Made by a program: the position numbers and the translations under genes
Shown here: one piece after another, positions 51,849-60,566 of the stretch
Position numbering within the stretch: position 1 is the first letter of the stretch
Layout of the letters: each line of letters begins with the position of its first letter
NCBI RefSeq assembly: GCF_022370755.2
Contig: NZ_CP092364.2
Location: forward strand, 2,418,001-2,482,000
Source: Mycolicibacterium goodii
GTDB lineage: Bacteria; Actinomycetota; Actinomycetes; Mycobacteriales; Mycobacteriaceae
Direction of reading: 5' to 3'
DNA: 64,000 bases
Notes under the pieces: model-generated
What the model saw: only the letters and a program-made list of their open reading frames with translations
The model's database searches: none
Told to the model about the DNA's origin: nothing

Positions 51849-53065
51849 ACACCCCGATAACCGCCCCCTCGGACAGCCTGCGCGCCGACGGCGTGGTCCG
51901 TCCGCACCTCGAACCCGGGCGCTACGACGCGCTGCTGTGGCCGCCCCACGTGCAGAACCACGCCGCCAACCTCACGACCATGCCCGACGGTTCCCTGGCC
52001 TGCGTCTGGTTCTCCGGCACTCAGGAAGGCGTCCCGGACATCAGCGTGTGGTTCTCCCGGCTGCCCGCCGGGCTCGAGACCTGGACCACGCCGGTGCAGT
52101 TATCGGACGATCCCACCCGCTCGGAACAGAATCCGGTGCTGCACGTGCACGGCGAAGACGAGGTGTGGCTGCTGTGGACATCGCAGCACGCCGGTAACCA
52201 GGACACGGCGCGGGTGCAACGGCGAATCTCGCGCGACGGCGGCGCGACCTGGGGGCCGCCGCACACTTTGCTCCCTGCGACCGAAACGGCCGGCGTGTTC
52301 ATCCGGCAGCCCATCTGCGTGCTACCCAGCGGACGGATGTTGCTGCCGGTCTTCTACTGCGTGCGCACCCCGGGGCAACGGTGGGTTGGCGACCACGACA
52401 CCAGCGCGGTGATGGTCTCCGACGACGCCGGTGCGACCTGGCGTGAGGTCCCGGTGCCCGACAGCACCGGGTGCGTGCACGTGAACATCGGGCGCTTGTC
52501 CGACGGTCGACTGGTGGCCCTGTTCCGCAGCCGCTGGGCCGACGCGATCTACCGCAGCGTCTCCACCGACGACGGTGACACCTGGTCCCCGCCCCACCCG
52601 ACGGAACTGCCTAACAACAATTCGTCGATCCAGTTCGTCGTGCTGCCGGACGATCGAATGGCATTGGTCTACAACGAGTCCAGCGCCGCAGACGCCACCG
52701 CACGGCGGTTGTCGCTCTACGACGAGATCGATGACGACGGGCTCGCCGACCCCGCCGAACCGTCCCCGCCGCCGCCCGTGCGCACGCCCGGCGAGCGGAC
52801 CGCGTTCTGGGGTGCCCCGCGCGCGCCGATGACGCTGGCCTTCTCCTGGGACGGCGGACTGACCTGGCCCGCACGGCGCAACCTCGAGGAGGGCGACGGG
52901 TACTGCCTGTCGAACAACTCCCGCGACGCGGTGAACCGGGAACTGTCCTACCCGTCGATCCACGTGGACACCGGGGGCACCCTGCACGTCGCCTTCACCC
53001 GGTTCCGGCAGGCCATCCAGTACGTGGCGCTGACCGAGGACTGGATCGACGGAGCGGTACCGTGA
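51845..53065 (+). CDS. Sialidase-fold (BNR/Asp-box) protein
   Basis: A 406-aa beta-propeller with four Asp-box repeats: SRDGGATW, SDDAGATW, STDDGDTW and SWDGGLTW. A RPHLEPGRYDALLWPPHVQNHAANL N-terminus and NPVLHVHGEDEVWLLWTSQ resemble exo-alpha-sialidase-like proteins of bacterial sugar operons. No signal peptide, so it should act in the cytoplasm after uptake. Translation overlaps the receptor gene by ATGA. It may be a glycosidase or lyase acting on the imported sugar acid; the arginine triad of true sialidases was not established. Confidence 0.85.
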   Translation: MNTPITAPSDSLRADGVVRPHLEPGRYDALLWPPHVQNHAANLTTMPDGSLACVWFSGTQEGVPDISVWFSRLPAGLETWTTPVQLSDDPTRSEQNPVLHVHGEDEVWLLWTSQHAGNQDTARVQRRISRDGGATWGPPHTLLPATETAGVFIRQPICVLPSGRMLLPVFYCVRTPGQRWVGDHDTSAVMVSDDAGATWREVPVPDSTGCVHVNIGRLSDGRLVALFRSRWADAIYRSVSTDDGDTWSPPHPTELPNNNSSIQFVVLPDDRMALVYNESSAADATARRLSLYDEIDDDGLADPAEPSPPPPVRTPGERTAFWGAPRAPMTLAFSWDGGLTWPARRNLEEGDGYCLSNNSRDAVNRELSYPSIHVDTGGTLHVAFTRFRQAIQYVALTEDWIDGAVP

Positions 53066-53754
53066 CCCGGGCCCGCGCGGTGGTCAGCGGCGCCAGTTCC
53101 GGCATCGGCGCCGCTGTGGTGACCCGCCTGCTCGACGGTGGATGGAACGTCGTCGGATTGAGCCGCCGCGCACCACAGGGCACCCACCCGCAGCTGACGT
53201 GGCTGCCCACCGACCTGGCCGACATTGATTCCCTGGCCGCCTCTCTGGACTCGGAGCGGGCCGCGTTCGGCCGAGTCGATGCGGTCGTACATGCGGCAGG
53301 CGTGCAGTACAGCGCGCCGCTCGGCGCACTCGACGTCGACCACGGGGCACGGATGTGGCGCGTGCACGTGGCGGCGGCCGAAGTGCTTGTGAACGGACTC
53401 GTGCCGAGCATGGGCGACGGTGCCAGCGTGGTCCTCGTGGGCAGCCGGACGATGACCGGCAGCGCAGGAAAAAGTCAATACGCCGCAACAAAATCCGCAC
53501 TGATCGGGCTGGCCCGGTCCTGGGCCACCGAGTTAGTGTCCCGCCGGATCACCGTCAACGTCGTCGCGCCTGGGCCGACGGACACCCCGATGCTCGCCGA
53601 CCCCAACCGGGCCGGCACCCCACCGGCGACACCGCCGATGGGCCGCTTGATCGCACCCGCCGAGGTCGCTGGCACCGTCGCCTTTCTCCTCGGTCCGGAC
53701 GCCCGCAGCATCACCGGCCAGGTCATCACCCAGTGTGCGGGGATGTCGCTGTGA
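53062..53754 (+). CDS. SDR family oxidoreductase
   Basis: A 230-aa SDR: VVSGASSGIGAAVVTRLL (~7-24), VVHAAGVQYSAP, VVLVGSRTMTGSAGKSQYAATKSALIGLA with the Tyr-xxx-Lys pair, ending TGQVITQCAGMSL. Overlaps its neighbours on both sides by GTGA. It likely oxidises a sugar hydroxyl before the kinase/PdxA steps. Confidence 0.9.
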   Translation: MTRARAVVSGASSGIGAAVVTRLLDGGWNVVGLSRRAPQGTHPQLTWLPTDLADIDSLAASLDSERAAFGRVDAVVHAAGVQYSAPLGALDVDHGARMWRVHVAAAEVLVNGLVPSMGDGASVVLVGSRTMTGSAGKSQYAATKSALIGLARSWATELVSRRITVNVVAPGPTDTPMLADPNRAGTPPATPPMGRLIAPAEVAGTVAFLLGPDARSITGQVITQCAGMSL

Positions 53755-54947
53755 GCGCGCCGGTCGATCTCACGATCCTCGCCGATGACCTGTCCGGAGC
53801 CGCTGAGACCGCGGCCGAATTCCTCGATCGAGAACCGCTGCCCACGTTGGCTTTACATCCGGTTGACGCCGACCGGGGCGGAGTCACGATCGTAGACCTG
53901 GACAGCCGCACGCTGTCGGAGGCGGAGGCTGACCGCGTCCTGCGCACCGCCCTCGACGCGGTACCCGACGACCGGCTGGTCATGTACAAGATCGACTCGC
54001 TGCTGCGCGGGCATGTCGGCGCGGCTGTCGACGCCCTGGCCCGGCGCGGACCCGTGCTTCTGGCGGCGGGACTTCCGGCGCTGCGGCGCACTGTCCGCGG
54101 CGGCGTGCCCTACGTCGACGGCGTCGCCCTCCACCAGACCGACCTGTGGCACTGGGAGGCGGCGTCGGCCCCTCAGACCGTGGCCGAACTTCTCCGCCGT
54201 CACGCGTGTGACGGGCTGTCCCCCCGCGACATTCCGTCTGCGGTCGCCGCGGGGGCGGTCGCCGTCTGTGACATCGCCTCGGAGGCCGACCTCGACGAGG
54301 CGGTGCGAATCGCCCTGCCGACGCCCGGTATTCATTTTGTCGGGACGTCGGCGCTGGCCGCAGCCCTGGCCCGCACTCTGCCTCCGGCCACGGTCGACGC
54401 CGCGGCGCCGGCCGTCGACCACGGAAGCCGGGGCGTACTCGTCGTCGTCGGGACGGCCGCCGCGAGCGCTGTGGACCAGGTGCGCGCGCTCTGCGAACAG
54501 GGCGCGGCGCACCACGAGCTCGACGCGGTGGCGCTTCTCGCCGGACACCCAAACAGCGACGGCCTCGCCCGGCTGCTCACCGACCATCCGGTCGTCGTCG
54601 TCACGCTGCGAGGCTCGTCGGAACCTGGACACCGCCGCGCCCTGGCCGACCGACTCGGACGGCTCGTCGCGGCGGCGGATCGCGCTGCGGCGTCTCGGCC
54701 GGATCTCGTGCTCACCGGCGGGGAAACTGCCCGCGCGGTGGTCGACGCGCTCGGCATCCGCTCGTTGCGTCCTGTCGGCGTCGTGCACCACGGTGCGGTG
54801 GTCAGTCGCACATCCGACGGGCGGCACGTCGTCACGCGACCGGGAAGTTTCGGTGATCGCGGCAGCCTCGTCGATTCCGTCATCCACTTGGCTTCAGCGC
54901 AGAAGCACGCCCTGTTCGCCACAACCACATTGAGGAACCCGTCATGA
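53751..54947 (+). CDS. Four-carbon acid sugar kinase family protein (DUF1537; DtnK/OtnK-like)
   Basis: A 398-aa kinase. The N-terminal substrate domain begins LTILADDLSGAAETAAEF and has VDLDSRTLSEAEADRVL and YKIDSLLRGHVGAAVDA. The C-terminal nucleotide domain has VVVGTAAASAVDQVRAL and DLVLTGGETARAVVDALG. Characterised relatives phosphorylate D-threonate, D-erythronate or related acids. It is followed, with ATGA overlap, by a PdxA-like gene, the known DtnK/PdxA2 pairing. The GTG start overlaps the SDR stop. Confidence 0.92.
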   Translation: MSAPVDLTILADDLSGAAETAAEFLDREPLPTLALHPVDADRGGVTIVDLDSRTLSEAEADRVLRTALDAVPDDRLVMYKIDSLLRGHVGAAVDALARRGPVLLAAGLPALRRTVRGGVPYVDGVALHQTDLWHWEAASAPQTVAELLRRHACDGLSPRDIPSAVAAGAVAVCDIASEADLDEAVRIALPTPGIHFVGTSALAAALARTLPPATVDAAAPAVDHGSRGVLVVVGTAAASAVDQVRALCEQGAAHHELDAVALLAGHPNSDGLARLLTDHPVVVVTLRGSSEPGHRRALADRLGRLVAAADRAAASRPDLVLTGGETARAVVDALGIRSLRPVGVVHHGAVVSRTSDGRHVVTRPGSFGDRGSLVDSVIHLASAQKHALFATTTLRNPS

Positions 54948-55969
54948 CTTCGCATTCCGGTACCGCCGCATTGCCTGTCGTCGCCGTCACCATGGGTGAC
55001 GGAGCCGGTATCGGGCCCGAGGTGATCGTGCCCGCGCTGCTCGACCCCGACACGCTCCTTCGCTGCGTTCCGGTGGTGATCGGTGACGCCACGCGCCTGC
55101 GTCAGGCCGCCGCTATCCTAGGGATGGACTGCGACATCAAGGTCATCGACTCGGTTGCGGACGCGCGTCCGGCGCCGGGCCGCATCGACGTGATCGACCT
55201 AGACCTGCTCCCGGAGAATCTGCCGTGGGGAGAGCTGTCCGCAGTGGCCGGCCACGCTGCCTACGAATACGTCAAAGTGGCAGCCGAACTCGCGGTCCGC
55301 GGTGAGGTCCAGGCCATTTGCACGGCGCCACTCAACAAAGAGGCCCTCCATGCCGCGGGCCACATCTACCCCGGACACACCGAACTCCTTGCCGACCTCA
55401 CCGGCACCGAGGAGGTGTCGATGATGCTCTCGACGCCCAAACTGAAGGTCATCCACGTCACCACCCATATCGGCCTCCTCGACGCCGTCGCCAAGATCGA
55501 ACCGGGACTAGTCGAGCGGACGGTCCGGCGGGGCCACGAGGCACTGGTGCGGTCCGGGAACCCGGCGCCCAAGATCGGCCTGTGCGGCATCAACCCGCAC
55601 GCGGGGGAGAACGGTCTGTTCGGCTATGGGGAGGAAGACGCCAAGATCGTGCCGGCGGTGCACGCCCTCGTCGCCGACGGTATTGACGCGCACGGCCCGC
55701 TGCCCGCCGACACCGCGTTCTTTCTCGCCGGTCGCGGCGATTACGATCTGATCGTCGCTATGTACCACGATCAGGGCCACGGCCCGGTGAAGGTTCTCGG
55801 TATCGAGGCGGGCGTGAACATCACCGTCGGGCTGCCGGTGATCCGTACCTCGGTCGACCACGGAACCGCGTTCGACATCGCCGGAAAGGGGATCGCCGAG
55901 GCGGGCAGCATGGTCGAGGCGCTCCGCCAGGCAGCTGAACTGGCGACCAGCACAACAGTTCTCAGCTAG
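54944..55969 (+). CDS. PdxA2-type 4-phospho-acid-sugar dehydrogenase (4-hydroxythreonine-4-phosphate dehydrogenase family)
   Basis: A 341-aa PdxA-fold enzyme: VTMGDGAGIGPEVIVPAL, AICTAPLNKEALHAAGHIYPGHTELLADLTG, HVTTHIGLLDAV, GINPHAGENGLFGYGEEDAKIVPAV, MYHDQGHGPVKVLG (metal His) and TSVDHGTAFDIAGKG. In the DtnK context, PdxA2 oxidises and decarboxylates a 4-phosphorylated four-carbon acid to dihydroxyacetone phosphate. No pyridoxal biosynthesis gene is near, supporting the catabolic role. Confidence 0.93.
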   Translation: MTSHSGTAALPVVAVTMGDGAGIGPEVIVPALLDPDTLLRCVPVVIGDATRLRQAAAILGMDCDIKVIDSVADARPAPGRIDVIDLDLLPENLPWGELSAVAGHAAYEYVKVAAELAVRGEVQAICTAPLNKEALHAAGHIYPGHTELLADLTGTEEVSMMLSTPKLKVIHVTTHIGLLDAVAKIEPGLVERTVRRGHEALVRSGNPAPKIGLCGINPHAGENGLFGYGEEDAKIVPAVHALVADGIDAHGPLPADTAFFLAGRGDYDLIVAMYHDQGHGPVKVLGIEAGVNITVGLPVIRTSVDHGTAFDIAGKGIAEAGSMVEALRQAAELATSTTVLS

Positions 55970-55978
55970 GAGCAAGGT

Positions 55979-56779
55979 ATGCCGCCACGTGGCTCGAAGG
56001 CTCGGCGGGAGGAGATCGTGCGGTTGGCCCGGTCGACCGGGCTGGCCAGCGTCGAGGAACTGTCGAGCCAGTTCGGCGTCACCGCGTCAACGATTCGCCG
56101 TGATCTGAGCCTGCTGACCGAGCAGGGGTTGATCGCCCGGACCTACGGCGGCGCGATGGCTCTGAGCCAACAGTCCGAATCGTCGCTTCGTCAGCGGGCA
56201 CAACAGGGCTTCGAGGCCAAGCATGCGATCGCGCGGTGGGCAGCGCGCCAGGTTCAGCCCGGTGAGACCATCCTGTTGGACGCGGGTACCACCGTCGGCG
56301 CGATGGGCAGCTACCTCGGCCACATACCCGGCCTCACTGTGGTGGTCGCCGGCCTGACGGCGCTGGAGGCGCTCGCCGACGCCGACGACGTCCGGGTGGA
56401 GTGCATCGGGGGTACGCTGCGCCACCTCAGTCAGGGATTCGTCGGACCGTTGGCCGAGGCCACCATCGAACGGCTCACCTTTGACCGCGCCTTCCTCGGT
56501 GCCGACGCGGTGAGTGCGGAGTTCGGTATCTGCGAAGCCGCGATGGAGCAGACGCGGCTCAAAGAGTTGATGATGGCGCGCGCAGAGCACATCTACGTGC
56601 TTGCGCACGCAGAAAAGCTGGGGCGCAGGCCGTTTCACGCCTGGGCCCCCATCCCGCCCGGCGCGACATTGGTCACCGACATCCAGGCGACCGATGAGCA
56701 GGTGGCATCGTTCGCGCCCGTCTCGGTCCAGGTGGTCCGGGCGCTCGACCGCACCACGGACGCCGCCGGCACGGGGTGA
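55979..56779 (+). CDS. DeoR/GlpR family transcriptional regulator
   Basis: A 266-aa regulator. N-terminal DeoR HTH: SKARREEIVRLARSTGLASVEELSSQFGVTASTIRRDLSLLTEQGLIARTYGGAM. C-terminal DeoRC sensor: ETILLDAGTTVGAMGSYL and FDRAFLGADAVSAEFGICEA. Such regulators sense phosphorylated sugars; here a phospho-acid sugar made by the kinase is the natural candidate. It starts 9 bp after the PdxA2 stop and closes the operon. Confidence 0.93.
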   Translation: MPPRGSKARREEIVRLARSTGLASVEELSSQFGVTASTIRRDLSLLTEQGLIARTYGGAMALSQQSESSLRQRAQQGFEAKHAIARWAARQVQPGETILLDAGTTVGAMGSYLGHIPGLTVVVAGLTALEALADADDVRVECIGGTLRHLSQGFVGPLAEATIERLTFDRAFLGADAVSAEFGICEAAMEQTRLKELMMARAEHIYVLAHAEKLGRRPFHAWAPIPPGATLVTDIQATDEQVASFAPVSVQVVRALDRTTDAAGTG

Positions 56780-56819
56780 GCTGGGTCAGACAGCGCCGAC
56801 GTCCGCGCGCACGCGCACG

Positions 56820-57010
56820 AAGTCGATCCGGACACTCCCGCGGAACGGGCTCGAAGCGGATTCGCCGATAGATCGCACTCGACACTGGGTTGGCCAGATC
56901 GGCGAACAGCACCACCTCGGACACGCCCTCGTCGCGGGTTCGCCGAGACGGTGGGAACGTCCAGCAGTCGGCGTCGACAGCGCTGAGACGGGTGGCTACC
57001 GCCCGATGGG
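56820..57010 (-). pseudogene. GNAT acetyltransferase remnant
   Basis: A minus-strand frame holds HRAVATRLSAVDAD and then EVVLFADLANPVSSAIYRRIRFEPV, the C-terminal core of GNAT acetyltransferases (DLANPxSNxIYxRIGFxPV). The acetyl-CoA-binding region upstream is not in a continuous frame and the sequence runs into unrelated residues. The rest of the 56780-57223 gap shows no other gene. Confidence 0.5.
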
Positions 57011-57223
57011 TCCACGCCGTACAGGGCCACACAAGACCAGCGCGCAACCCTCACGGCCTCCCACTGATCCCATCGTGCGCCTACTCGTGCAGTACCGCGA
57101 ACGTGGGCCGGCTGAATGAAAGCACACGCAAAGGTGTGGCTATGCGGCGCTGGTAGTCGTAGACCGCGGCCGCGGCAATCAGACACCTGACGACGACCGA
57201 AACGACAAGCAGAGCCAGATCAC

Positions 57224-57640
57224 TCATTCGATCGGTCCGCATCTTCCAGCCGATAGGGGAGCCGAGTGCATGATCGCACCACCTGTTGAAAGCGTTTGAT
57301 TTGAATCATCAGGCTTGCCAGAACAACCCGTTGGGATGCACATCCGGGCGCACCAGTCGCGGCGAGATCGGTGATCGCCTTTGTCGTGGCGGCAACCTGA
57401 TCCAATCGCGCGGCTCCGTCCGGCGCCACCTGCGCGGTACCTGAGTGCATCCAGGAACAGCGCCTTGCCCTTGTCATCTCTCCGTTCCGATGTGGTCGCC
57501 TCACCTGTGTGCCGGTTGACGCTGACGACCCAATAGCCGTCACCCATCGCTATGCCTCTTTCTGGAAGCGCGGCGCCGAGGTCGGTGGCGTCGGTGAGGT
57601 CGGCGGCGGTGGTCAACGTCCGCGCAATCCATGCGAGCAT
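57224..57640 (-). pseudogene. Hypothetical protein, probably frameshifted
   Basis: One frame reads protein-like up to GDGYWVVSVNRHTGEATTSE then DDKGKALFLDAL (to about 57448). The next frame continues protein-like with SGTAQVAPDGAARLDQVAATT and SQRVVLASLMIQIKRFQQVV. A single-base shift near 57448 would join them. No domain is recognised. Confidence 0.35.
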
Positions 57641-57741
57641 CGCTGGGGGAGCGGCTACCGGGCAAGCGGTGTGGTCGGCTTGAACCAGGCCGACCAGTGA
57701 TAAACGCGGGGCGTGTCAAACGGATCACCGATAGCAACCCA

Positions 57742-58344
57742 TTATGCATCCTCGATCGTGACTCCGTGGTCGCGAAGCCACGTGTCGACCAGGCACGTGA
57801 CACGGCTCGGCGTGGGATCGACCTTTATCGCAGCGCTGAGGCGTTGGGCCTGCGCTGTGGTTGGGAGAAAACCGACCAGTAAGGCAGGCAGCAGCAGCCG
57901 CCTTACCAACACTTCCTGGGGTGATGTGATGTGCGGCCTGCGCACGACCGAAACGTTGACCCGGATGGCATGTTCATTGCCGGAAGGAACTCCCGGTCGG
58001 TCCGTTTCGATGGCGGCGTAGCGGAATCCATGCGCCACTTCGCAAGCCGAGCAGCTCATCGGTCCACGGCTAAGACGATCTCCGCACTGCTGGCAGACAA
58101 TCCGATCGAGCGCGGCATCGACCAAACGCCAGTCGTGACGATCAGGTTCGGCGATCACCAGGCCGGCGACCTCAAGTTCGGGCTCCTCGCGCCACTCATC
58201 GACGAAGCGCTGCCACCGCTCCTCGACGATGTAATCGACCAGCCGCGCACATCGACGACAGTCAGGTGCGCCCCCATACTCGAACCCGCTACACTGCGCA
58301 CATCGCTTCAACGCAGCCCCCGCAGCTGGCCTCATACCGGCCAT
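57742..58344 (-). CDS. CxxC-rich (zinc-ribbon-like) hypothetical protein
   Basis: About 200 aa from MAGMRPAAGAALKRC; an in-frame ATG at 58410 is an alternative. Cys pairs CAQC...CRRC (~15-32) and CQQC...CSAC (~85-100) could bind zinc, with a helical segment YIVEERWQRFVDEWREEPELEVAGL in between. A hydrophobic stretch VLVRRLLLPALLVGFLPTTAQAQ lies near residue 145-170 and may be a membrane or internal segment. No family recognised. The neighbouring DNA is decayed, but this frame is intact. Confidence 0.5.
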   Translation of the reverse strand: MAGMRPAAGAALKRCAQCSGFEYGGAPDCRRCARLVDYIVEERWQRFVDEWREEPELEVAGLVIAEPDRHDWRLVDAALDRIVCQQCGDRLSRGPMSCSACEVAHGFRYAAIETDRPGVPSGNEHAIRVNVSVVRRPHITSPQEVLVRRLLLPALLVGFLPTTAQAQRLSAAIKVDPTPSRVTCLVDTWLRDHGVTIEDA

Positions 58345-58734
58345 CTTTCGTACGTTGACGGTGGCGCGCAACCTCTGCAAATGGCTGTCGGTTTGATTAC
58401 CACTTTTCATGACGAGTTTGTAATCGGCGTGAGTTGCTGCTGCCGCAGGCAAAGGATGATGCGCGATCTGTCCCGAACCTCGCCGGCTGCTTGGCTAGAC
58501 AACGCGGTGTTCATGCCGAGTAAGGTCGCGACAACGTTCTTCAAACCCCGCGAACACTCGAGAAGTTGGACCTTCAGGTGCCCATCGCGAGACGAACATC
58601 TATCGGCGGTATGCCGCGCAACCGCATCGGAAGGAGGGAATACAGAGATTTCCTTAAGCGTCGAGAGCCGATGGCATCGGGGCACTTTGGTGAGTCCAGT
58701 GCTCCAAGCGTGGTCCAGGTGTTGCAGTGTTCGA
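58345..58734. other. Stretch between two hypothetical genes
   Basis: About 390 bp. A minus-strand frame (58407-58772) is open but has no family-like sequence and overlaps the gene at 58735. Nothing else is supported here. Confidence 0.35.
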
Positions 58735-59019
58735 TTACACCCGGACTGCCGCCCGTACGATGGCCGCGGCATCCGACGGCGGGACGTTCAGCAACTCGGC
58801 TTGCAGTGGTTGGAACTGCCGAATCTCTTCGATCAGCAGCTCTTCAGGAAGCACATCGAACATCTCACGTACGATGTCGGGATCTGTCAGAGCGGGCGCG
58901 AGCCGACTCGCGTTATAGAAGGTCATGTCGCCATGGCTGACCGACGGCCCGCCCTTCACAAGGGCGGGCGCCATCCGGAACCAAACGACGTAGTCACCGC
59001 CCGGCGACGGTGCCGCCAC
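58735..59019 (-). CDS. 94-aa hypothetical protein
   Basis: It starts with GTG (product MAAPSPGGDYVVWFRMAPALV) and ends in a helical, acidic stretch (DPDIVREMFDVLPEELLIEEIRQFQPLQAELL). No signal peptide or known domain. It lies 35 bp downstream of the SDR gene on the same strand and may be co-transcribed. It could be complete or an N-terminal fragment. Confidence 0.45.
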   Translation of the reverse strand: MAAPSPGGDYVVWFRMAPALVKGGPSVSHGDMTFYNASRLAPALTDPDIVREMFDVLPEELLIEEIRQFQPLQAELLNVPPSDAAAIVRAAVRV

Positions 59020-59054
59020 AATACGCGGCGAGGTCTTCGAGCGCGTCCGGGCCC

Positions 59055-59822
59055 TTAAGCGAGCTCACTCTGATAGGTGATTCCACCGTCGATCGTCAAG
59101 ATCGTGCCGCTGGTGTAGGACGAGCGATCCGAGGACAGAAACACGACGCTGGTAGCGATTTCGTCCGGAGTGGCGAGGCGCCCGAAGGGGATTCTGAACG
59201 ACCGAGTGGGGACGTTGCCCGCGTCGTCGTTCACGGCGGCGAGGTGGCAGCCGCGTTGGGATGCGACCGGTCCCGGGTTGACTCCGACGACGCGGACACC
59301 GAAGGCCGTACTCTTGGAACCCACTATGCGGGTGAATGCCATCAGGGCGGTGTTCCCGGTGCTGCCCGCCACGTAGGAGTCCAAGAGTCGCTCTCCGCTG
59401 GCTCCGATCACGTTGACGATGACTCCCCGGCGCCGCGCTTGCATGACCTCGAGGTAGCGGCGGGTGAGGTCGATGTAGCCGTAAACCTTCAGATCCCAGG
59501 CTTGACGCCAGGCCTCTTCGTCGACCTGGTCGATGGAGCCCAATGGGATGGACCCCGCGTTGTTCACGACGACGTCCACGTCGGGGAACGTCTGAGTGAC
59601 GCGCTCGCGTTCCGAGGCCTCCGACAGGTCCGCCGCCAACGTCACGACCTCCGTTTCCACCGACGCGCGAAGGCTCTTCGCCGCGTCGGCGAGCGCAGCG
59701 GCGTCCCGCGCCACCAGGCACAGATCGACACCCTCGGCGGCGAAGCCCCGGGCGGTGGCGAGGCCGATCCCCTTGGAGCCCCCGGTGATCAGCGCCCGAC
59801 GGCCTTCCAAACCAAGATTCAC
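59055..59822 (-). CDS. SDR family oxidoreductase
   Basis: A 255-aa SDR: ALITGGSKGIGLATARGF (~10-27), VVVNNAGSIPLG, VNVIGASGERLLDSYVAGSTGNTAL and a terminal SGTILTIDGGITYQSE. The expected Tyr-xxx-Lys is replaced by a YVAGSTGN stretch, so the catalytic Lys is not obvious. The GTG at 59822 has AGGAAGG at good spacing. It is divergent from the TetR gene at 59929, its likely regulator. Confidence 0.87.
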   Translation of the reverse strand: MNLGLEGRRALITGGSKGIGLATARGFAAEGVDLCLVARDAAALADAAKSLRASVETEVVTLAADLSEASERERVTQTFPDVDVVVNNAGSIPLGSIDQVDEEAWRQAWDLKVYGYIDLTRRYLEVMQARRRGVIVNVIGASGERLLDSYVAGSTGNTALMAFTRIVGSKSTAFGVRVVGVNPGPVASQRGCHLAAVNDDAGNVPTRSFRIPFGRLATPDEIATSVVFLSSDRSSYTSGTILTIDGGITYQSELA

Positions 59823-59928
59823 GAATGACCTTCCTATCTTGTTGAAATTCCCTTGATGCCAATGATGTTCACTGCATTTCACCGTGCGATGTAAGTTGAG
59901 GTGTGCGAAAAAGCTGGGAGTGTGTGAG

Positions 59929-60549
59929 GTGACGTCGATGTCCAGCGCCGAAGGGCGACGCGGTCGCTCCATCGAGAAACGCCGCGCCATGTTGCGAGCC
60001 GCCCGCGAGTTGTTCGTGAAGGAGGGTTACGAGCTCGCTAGTGTCGACGCGATCGCCGCGCGAGCCAACGTCTCCAAAAGAACCGTCTACGATCATTTCG
60101 GCGATAAGGAGACCGTCTTCACCGCGGTACTCGAGGAATTGGGCGAAAAACTCACGGCCACCATTCAGAACGCCCTGGACCGAGAGGCGCGCGCGACTGG
60201 CGACCTGCGCGCACGCCTGTTGGATTTCGCGCGCTACTTCGTCATGGAGTCTTTCCCGTCCTCCGACTACGCTCACTACCGCCGCCTGTCCGCTCGTCGC
60301 GGATCGTGGTACCAGGATCGCGAATCGGCCATCAGCGCCGCCATGGAACTGTTCGTCAGTCGCGTCGAGGAGTGGGCCGCAATCGGTGTCATAAACACCG
60401 ACAAACCGCGCCGTGCTGCACAGCACTTCGTTGCGCTCACGTTCCAGCTCGCGTTCGAGGCCGTGGAACGCACCGGAACCGAAGCTGCGGGCGAGGTCGA
60501 CGAGATCCTGGTTGACGGCGTGGACGTCTTTGTGCGCGCCTACGGGTAG
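59929..60549 (+). CDS. TetR family transcriptional regulator
   Basis: About 206 aa: MLRAARELFVKEGYELASVDAIAARANVSKRTVYDHFGDKETVF is the HTH (~21-64); the ligand domain follows. The GTG at 59929 or the ATG at 59938 is the start; GGGAG lies upstream of the former. It is divergent from an SDR gene and convergent with the PPOX gene, either of which it could control. Confidence 0.88.
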   Translation: MTSMSSAEGRRGRSIEKRRAMLRAARELFVKEGYELASVDAIAARANVSKRTVYDHFGDKETVFTAVLEELGEKLTATIQNALDREARATGDLRARLLDFARYFVMESFPSSDYAHYRRLSARRGSWYQDRESAISAAMELFVSRVEEWAAIGVINTDKPRRAAQHFVALTFQLAFEAVERTGTEAAGEVDEILVDGVDVFVRAYG

Positions 60550-60566
60550 CCACCACGGACGTCGAG

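Noticed and set aside
51845..53065. Complete sialic-acid catabolic pathway
   Set aside because: Asp boxes suggest a sialidase fold, but no N-acetylneuraminate lyase, kinase or epimerase (NanA/K/E) is present; the neighbours fit acid sugars instead.
54944..55969. Biosynthetic PdxA (vitamin B6)
   Set aside because: The gene lies beside a DUF1537 kinase in a catabolic operon with a sugar transporter; no PdxJ or other B6 gene is near.
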